This document shows, piece by piece, positions 11,321 through 64,000 of a DNA stretch of 64,000 nucleotides (the first letter of the stretch is position 1; the number at the start of each line of letters is the position of its first letter). This DNA is from Sycon ciliatum (taxonomy: Eukaryota; Porifera; Calcarea; Leucosolenida; Sycettidae). The DNA lies in assembly GCF_964019385.1 (NCBI RefSeq), contig NC_088644.1:22959866-23023865 (forward strand), given 5' to 3'. The notes below the pieces were generated by a model. It searched no databases, was not told where the DNA came from, and was given only the letters and a program-made list of their open reading frames with translations. The position numbers and the translations under genes were made by a program.

Positions 11321-14300
11321 TTTGTTATTTGCATTATTCAAAAAGTTCAAATGTTATGGCAAGGTTGAGGTGCTGTATGTCTTTCTTGCTATTGAAATGG
11401 TTTGTAACGTGTTTCCGTGGATGCTTGGCATCCATTTGCGCCGCCGAGCACGCTCATCATTTCTCGATCAATGCCGCTTGTATGATTTGTAGGCTGGCTG
11501 CATCAATAATAGTGTGTTCTGCGTCTTTTCAGGCATGCTTGGTAAATATTATTTTCATAATTACTTCCCTTAACAGTGGGAATGGCAATTGAATAATTAT
11601 CCTATCCACGATGGGAATTAACCGTATTGCGTGACCGATCCTTTCAATGTTCTTATCTTTCCTTTTCCACCTGTACTCCTTTACTCCTCCTTGGGGGGGG
11701 GGGGGGGGTTCCCTTTTTCTCTCTAGCTTTTATTCACTTATGTGGGGCTTTGAATAAAATCATGGATTGCACAGTACAAACTGACATAGCAATAGCACAC
11801 ATACATGTATACCAGCACTCACACAGCAAAGCCACATGTTGGTAACGACTCCTTAGCTAGCTAGCTAGCGTTCCCTCCGGATGCCGTTGCCTTGCGTGTA
11901 CAGGTGTATCCATCTGCGGAGAAGATGTTCTCACTCAACCTAAGCTGTACATGATCCCCCTCTCAACATGCGATACAAAACTATCCTTGATACCTCCCCT
12001 GCACTGATGATTTCAAGTCCTTGGCCTGTACAGGCTGGACACAAGAGAAGTACAATGTAAATCCAACAGCTAAATCTAGTGATACAGCTATGGAATCTGG
12101 CCTGCGGTCAAAGAACCACTGCTACGAAACACAAACACGCACAGTGCTTCGGGGAATTCAGTCAATAATGGCAACAAATAAATAATATTATTATAATTGA
12201 GCTGAACTAGACTAGAGTGATGCAGTGTTTGCTCTCAAAGAACACGACATCCTGGTAACGGCACTAGTCTCCAGGCCCTGACTTGGCCTAAGGCCTAACA
12301 TCATCTGGGTGTCCCGATACGCTGGGTGTCCCGACACGACACGCTCCGTTTCCAGTGCTACAAACACGTCGTCAACAACCCGGTGACTGGCACCCCACAT
12401 TGTGTTACTTCTGTCAGTGCTTGTCACGAGGAGGATCGCGGTGCATTCTGGCAGCTGTCGCCAGTGTCGGCCGGTGAGAAGGTACGAAACTGCTTCGAAA
12501 GGCTTTCGTTCCTGTGCTTCTAAATAACGCTGTGCAAAAATGCATGTTCAGCACTGCAGCAGTCATAATGTGAAATCTGGCAGGTCAGAGGAGGGTGGGT
12601 CACAGTGGGTGTGATGGGGTGGGGGCTACGCTTTACAGACTGTCTCTGTGCCACTCTACCTCGTCCGATAATCAGATAATACCACCTAACAATATTATAG
12701 CAAAAATGGATTCAGCTGCGACGACATACATGCAACATGCACATGAAACTATCATCGACGGTCAACTCACACAAACGTGGATGTACTTTTTTTTACAGGC
12801 GGATAGATCCACGGATCTACATGAACAGGACCGCAAATGTACTGTCGCGGACATGGAAATCCAGTCGATTGACCGGGGCCGGCGCCCTCAGCGCGTAGAT
12901 CTACAGAAGATGAGTCGTTGCATGCAGCCCCACATGTTGATACGACGCGACCAGCAGCAGAGCGTAATAATGCATGCCATGGCTGCATGGATATGGCCAG
13001 CACCCCGGGGCCGCTAGACGTGCGACCGGATTTCCATGGCCACGACAGAAGAAGACAAAAACAGCGTATTCAGTGTTATTCACTATAGTGCTGCTCAAAC
13101 TGTCGCAACTCCTACAGTTGCATGTATCGCCAAGGCGCAACACCTCAGTTCGTATTATTGTCCTCGGTTGAGCGTGTGACTACTTCAAGAAGTACACAAT
13201 CATGCTGTAGATGATCGGATCATAGAGCACCATTGCATTGTGAACGCGTTGTCGACAACCCTCATCGTCCATAATCGCACCGCCATGGCCCATTGGGCAA
13301 CCTGGACTGAGTCACTCCTATCAATAATCCGCACATTATTATCACAGAGACCCTGTGCATTTTTGTAGGTGGGCTTTACATGACTAGTAAGTCTTGTAGT
13401 TACGCTGTTTTCAGTTGTTCCATCGAGGCATCATTCGCATTGATAAGCAATCCGTGCTATCACTTATTAGTGAACACGGCTATTTTGTGACGTTCAAACT
13501 TCTTTGGGACGTTATTGTGTTCCGTTCAGTTTTGCTTGATTCTGTTTTACTGGTATCCTTCTGGTCAGGTACAGTACATTTATGTACATGTATTTGCATT
13601 ATCATGTCATGATTCGCTTGAAGCTTGGAGTATCTGTATGCCTCTAGTTGTATGCTTCAGAAATAACCAGTCATGTACTGTACTAAGTCTTGTTGTATGG
13701 CAAAGAGAACTTGTCATCAATGGGTCTTCGTTTTGTCTGGGATTGTTTGCTTCCTGTTCTCGTTTTCACTAACGGTGTCCTCTTCACAAGTCCCCATCAT
13801 CTCTAAGGTTTGTTCCTATGGATATTGTAGACTGGTGATACAGTATTCCGTGTTTTGTCCATACCATCCGTTGCTCCATCTTGTTATGGTCCTGTCTCTA
13901 TGGTTATGGATGCACGCACGTTTTTAAAAGTTTTAACACCCTGCACCCCATCGTCCATATTTGCATCAAATTTAATGATATCCAAAGCGTAAGCAGCAGC
14001 TGTCGGCCTGAGAGGCATGTACATGTACTGGAGGTGGAATTGCTTCTTCACTGATATCGTTACTGATATCATCAAATGAATGAAGACATGGTATCTTAGA
14101 CCAGATGTGGACAAAACGGAGCTACTCGAAGTCTCTTTTTTCCTCCTCCCACTGATACGGTTCCCATCTTCCACTTTCCTGATAATCCCGGTTGCTCACT
14201 CTCAGGCTGTAGCGTCTGATCATAAGCACCTTGGTACATTGTATTTGATCCCTCCCTATCTAATTTTACCATGCTGATCATGTATCTTCCCGAGTATGCC

Positions 14301-14509
14301 GATCTGTTGATATAATGACAAGCCATTTCGCCCATTTTACCAATAGCTGTCGCATTAATTTTCACAAATAAAACTGAAGTAAATTCTTTCCCTCTTCACG
14401 GATGGCTTCCCTGCTTGACCCACCTTTAACAAAACCAGATTTGATAAATAATTAGAAGTGCTGCATCACCGAATCCTAAAAACTCGGATGTTGAGCCAAT
14501 AGTAATAAT
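11321..14509. other. intergenic, no gene recognised
   Basis: Contains a G16 tract at 11693-11708 and scattered ACATGTAC motifs. No frame shows a family pattern, and I see no pairs of splice sites bounding a convincing exon. Confidence 0.45.
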
Positions 14510-14841
14510 TATGTAAAGAGAAAAGGACCTACAAGTTACTAGTTATGACTAACAGTCCACCAAGGTAACGAGATAATATACCTGAGTCAGGTAGTGCGAC
14601 AACAAGGCACAAAAAATCCCTTGACCTCATTGGAACTTTCCGCACCTGAGCCTTCCAAGTTGGAAGGTTGTTGGCTTGTGCTTCGTCGATTTATTGGTGG
14701 CTAGGTGTCAGGTCGTCGAATGTCTGAATGTCCTTGTCAGTTGTGTGCCTTGTTGTTGCACTATCTGACTGTATAGGATCTCGTTACCTTGGTGGACTGT
14801 TAGTCATAGCTAGTAACTTATAGGTCCTTTTCTTTTTACAT
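14510..14841. mobile_element. MITE with about 65-bp terminal inverted repeats
   Basis: The left end (TATGTAAAGAGAAAAGGACC, then CAAGTTACTAG) is the inverse of the right end (AGTAACTTATAGGTCCTTTT), and both arms contain CTAACAGTCCACCAAGGTAA. The interior has an AAAAAATCCCTTGACC block and CAGGTCGTCGAATGTC. Relatives are at about 26490-26675 (one end only) and 27563-27711. Confidence 0.8.
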
Positions 14842-15664
14842 ATCACCAAATCCTTCGAATAACATTTTCAGACAGACCGTTACATTTCAAACTCAGACTT
14901 GTATGATGTTGCATCTGATCAACTACCACTTTGCAACACTATGCCTCTACAACCACACACCTACAGGCACATCGCATCCGGCGCATTTGCAATCGCTTTT
15001 GATAATACTTGATTCAAAATCAGGTGGAACCAACTAAAGCTGCATCCCATGGTCTCCCCCTAGCTACATGTAGATCAAACCTACATATACACACGTACTG
15101 TACACAATTGCACAATTCTCACATAGCAACACAATCATGCATGTACAAAAGTACACGCGATCGTGATAATAAGCGCGTGCGACGTTAGTGCGCGACTTAA
15201 AAACATGGTTTCTGCCCTGGAAATTAGATGTAGACGGGAACTGGGAACCCAGGTCATGAAAAGTACAAAATTACAAAAGTAAAGTACCTCAAAACATTGA
15301 GTCTTTCCCTCAAGCCGTGAATAAAAAAACTCAGAATTTTGATATTAAAATTCTGAGAATGACGTGTTAACATAATTTTATGATATTATTATGCTTTTAA
15401 AATAAGTTATTGAGTGGAATCCCAGTGCTTGTGGATTCTCAGTTTCCCTACTCCATAGATAGTATCTCAAATGATGAGGGAGTTGCAGAACTTCCCAGGT
15501 CTCTCCCTCTTTCTGTACGTGTAAAGAGTGAGTTTCCTGGCGAGTCCTCTTGTTGCATGGAACTCACGTTACTTCAGAGCAGAGATAGTTCCACCTGATG
15601 TGGCGTGCAATTTTTCATGAACACAAATACAGCGGCGTTGATCAGACTTCAAGCTGACCCGGCT
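14842..15664. other. region downstream of gene 2
   Basis: The 3' UTR and polyadenylation signal of gene 2 should lie here on the minus strand. AT-rich stretches at 15340-15410 contain AATAAA-like words (reverse complement), but I cannot choose one. No other exon is seen. Confidence 0.45.
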
Positions 15665-62168
<46,504 letters not shown>

Positions 62169-62184
62169 CTGAACATACACACGA

Positions 62185-62260
62185 ACACCCATACACACAA
62201 ATGTACACACACAAACACACACACACACGCACACACACACACGCACACACACACACACAC
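62185..62260. repeat. (AC)n microsatellite
   Basis: Interrupted CA repeats directly upstream (minus strand) of the first visible exon of gene 2; they overlap the acceptor's pyrimidine tract on that strand as TG. Confidence 0.9.
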
Positions 62261-62261
62261 T

Positions 62262-62450
62262 CAGACATGCCCATCGCGGAAGCGATGATAGAGAACAGCT
62301 ATGTTAGACATAGCAACTTGTGCTGGGATTGCACCATTCAACAGCTTGCAAGGCTGATGAATTGACCGCCACTAATTTAGCCTGGTATCCACCACACAGC
62401 TGATTGAAGTGACTTTTTCTGGCCAGTGAATCCCTATTTTTTCCTTTTTC
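62262..62450. repeat. dispersed repeat family, copy 2
   Basis: Same sequence as 17929-18125 with substitutions, again followed by a pyrimidine tract and a CA microsatellite (62470-62525). A truncated third copy begins at 62528 (TTTGACGCCCATCGCCAGAG) and ends near 62600. Confidence 0.78.
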
Positions 62451-62462
62451 CTTTTTCTTCCT

Positions 62463-62499
<37 letters not shown>

Positions 62500-62668
62500 C
62501 GCGCGCGCGCACACACACGCACACACCATTTGACCATTTGACGCCCATCGCCAGAGGCAATGATAGCGATGCTACAGCAGAAGCCATAGCAACTTGGAAA
62601 GATTTGTTTGAAGAAGACCATGCATCTACATGTCCTATATGGGTAAATACTGAAAGTATATACATGTA

Positions 62669-62908
62669 CACTCATCCCTCGGTTACCCGGACCACGAAGT
62701 TACGGGCACTTCGGTCTACCGGGCACCCTTTGGTCGAGTTGTAGTGGAAACATTACTACTCTTTTGTCACTTTTCGTGGAAATAGTGATGTCATATGCCA
62801 CAGTTATGACCTTTCCCCATCAATATGTATGTGATTTGGAGTTATGGATATTTCTAAGTTACGGGCTGTGCCCGGTCCCGGTCCACCCGGATAAGCGAGG
62901 TATCAGTG
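62669..62908. mobile_element. Tigger-like MITE, TA target
   Basis: Ends CACTCATCCCTCGGTTACCC and the inverse of CACTGATACCTCGCTTATCC, with TA at 62667-62668 and 62909-62910. A diverged, interrupted relative is at 27470-27850. Confidence 0.82.
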
Positions 62909-63069
62909 TAGTACTTTTTAAATTATATCGATATTTTTAAAACGACCCAAATGCACGAATGTGATCACAGCGCACAAGGCTTTATTCAGTGTAGAACCAT
63001 CTTGCTACAGCTGTAACTTGTTAAAAAAGACCCCACACAAAGTGACAACAAGTATGAAGGCCTTATTCC

Positions 63070-63260
63070 CGCAGCTATGCAGAAGACGCTACTTTTAGTA
63101 GCATCTGGCGCTAGCCAGGGTCCACACCGCTTTGAATCTGTTCGCGTCTGAGGTAGGGCCTTTTACGTGACATGCCATGATTGGCGCGGTATCTCGTATG
63201 TGTCCTGTACCGTCCCGTACCGTAAAAGAAAGCCGGCCACGTATTCAAATAGTGCGTTTA
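63070..63260. repeat. dispersed repeat related to both sequences left of the satellite
   Basis: 63070-63135 is the inverse of 35005-35075. 63205-63260 (GTCCCGTACCGTAAAAG, GGCCACGTATTCAAATAG) resembles 34590-34670. Confidence 0.65.
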
Positions 63261-63432
63261 GAGATATTCTGTAAGTAGCAATCTTAGTTTTTTCTTGGCG
63301 CCAGTAGTTTTCAGTCCTTGTTTTCGTTCAGCATGTCTTCGTTCAGCATTGAGATGTCTTCAGGCTCTCCTTCCGGATCTGAGGGACCTGAATACGATTG
63401 CCGTGCACATGATTTTGTATTTAGTATAACTA

Positions 63433-64000
63433 CAGTTGTGGCAAGTGAAATCCTATGCTTAGGATGCGTTCTTAAATCCTCTCGGAAACGTTGGGGACTC
63501 TTGGAAAAGTTCGAGAGCTGTTCTTACATCCTCTCCGAATTTTAGGAGGCTCTCCAAAGCTCTCCAAGCTCTCCAAGCTTCAGAGGTGGTTGAAACTTGG
63601 AGATTCCCGCGGTTTGGGATTAGCGCATGCGAACTACAGCTAAAAGCCACGTCTTGATCATGAGTGTACGTATTCCCCTTTTTGCATACGCACAATGCAT
63701 ACTACACTCGTGGCACTCAAGATCGCGGCCCCTTTGGCGCTTCATATTGCTTCACATGTGCAAAATATCTCCGAATTCTTGGAGACCCGTTCTTGCATTA
63801 TACCGCTTTCTTCGACTTCTCTTTTCTTCTTCTCCGAGAAGCTAGATAATAAAGAACGCACCCTTAAGGGACTGCACCATGCATACCTAGTACATGTGGT
63901 ACAGTCATACAACTTTATCTGTCAGATGACAGTAATCGTACTCATCACAGTCAAGGTTCACAGTCAACGTTCAAAAGGTGCTGGCAAAATTTAAAAATGA
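63433..64000. mobile_element. MITE family CAGTCGTGGCAAGTGAAAT, copy C, interrupted and cut by the window edge
   Basis: CAGTTGTGGCAAGTGAAATC at 63433 begins the element, followed by the insert 63462-63863; the element then resumes with AGGGACTGCACCATGCATAC and GTCAAGGTTC, as in the reverse complement of copies A and B. The other end lies outside the window. Confidence 0.8.
63462..63863. mobile_element. PIF/Harbinger-type MITE, family GGGTGCGTTCTT, copy 2
   Basis: The 402-bp homologue of 1969-2367 is inserted in copy C of another MITE. TTA at 63459-63461 and 63864-63866 is the 3-bp target duplication. Confidence 0.85.

Noticed and set aside
62262-62600. Conserved coding block (frames reading ASGDGRQ in several copies)
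   Set aside because: The similarity extends over non-coding positions and flanking microsatellites, so it is repeat homology, not protein conservation.

Overview
This is a eukaryotic, almost certainly animal, genomic window. Coding exons are short and joined by GT/AG introns. Gene density is low, and miniature inverted-repeat transposons, tRNA-derived SINE pieces, decayed retroelement, hAT and piggyBac remnants and microsatellites fill the rest. The repeat content and a two-domain purple acid phosphatase would fit a sponge or another early-branching marine invertebrate, but the species is an inference.

Two genes of one family lie in tandem on the minus strand. Gene 1 is seen only as its first exon (6441..5980: signal peptide plus an N-terminal beta-sandwich-like domain) and continues beyond the left edge. 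Beside it is a broken duplicate of the end of that exon (5734-5862). Gene 2 runs from about 62168 down to 15665. Eleven exons, one of them a 16-bp microexon, keep phase throughout and encode 514 residues of a metallophosphatase of the purple acid phosphatase (PAP) family. Its first exon is missing and presumably lies past 64000. The protein ends in a hydrophobic tail suggesting a GPI anchor. Two metal ligands and one catalytic histidine position are substituted (GDxxY reads GGxxH, GNH reads GNY), so it looks like a pseudoenzyme or an altered enzyme.

The second intron of gene 2 (29680-61344, 31.7 kb) contains a 25.4-kb uninterrupted 31-bp satellite (about 35122-60485, roughly 815 units). The satellite has nested higher-order repeats and a strong left-to-right gradient of variants. 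The two commonest variants, TGAG and CAAG, are the two CpG-deamination products of the third, CGAG. The TGAG form creates an AP-1 core (TGAGTCA) and a TGA stop; the CGAG form removes both. The long open frames on the plus strand of the array follow from this and are not evidence of a protein.

Layout: 1-5733 mobile elements and simple repeats; 5734-6441 gene 1 exon and its broken copy; 6442-15664 intergenic, with a decayed retroelement at about 8800-11320; 15665-29679 exons of gene 2 with introns full of hAT, piggyBac and MITE copies; 29680-35121 intron with tandem MITEs; 35122-60485 satellite; 60486-62168 first visible exons of gene 2; 62169-64000 upstream intron, including one transposon nested in another at a visible TTA target duplication.
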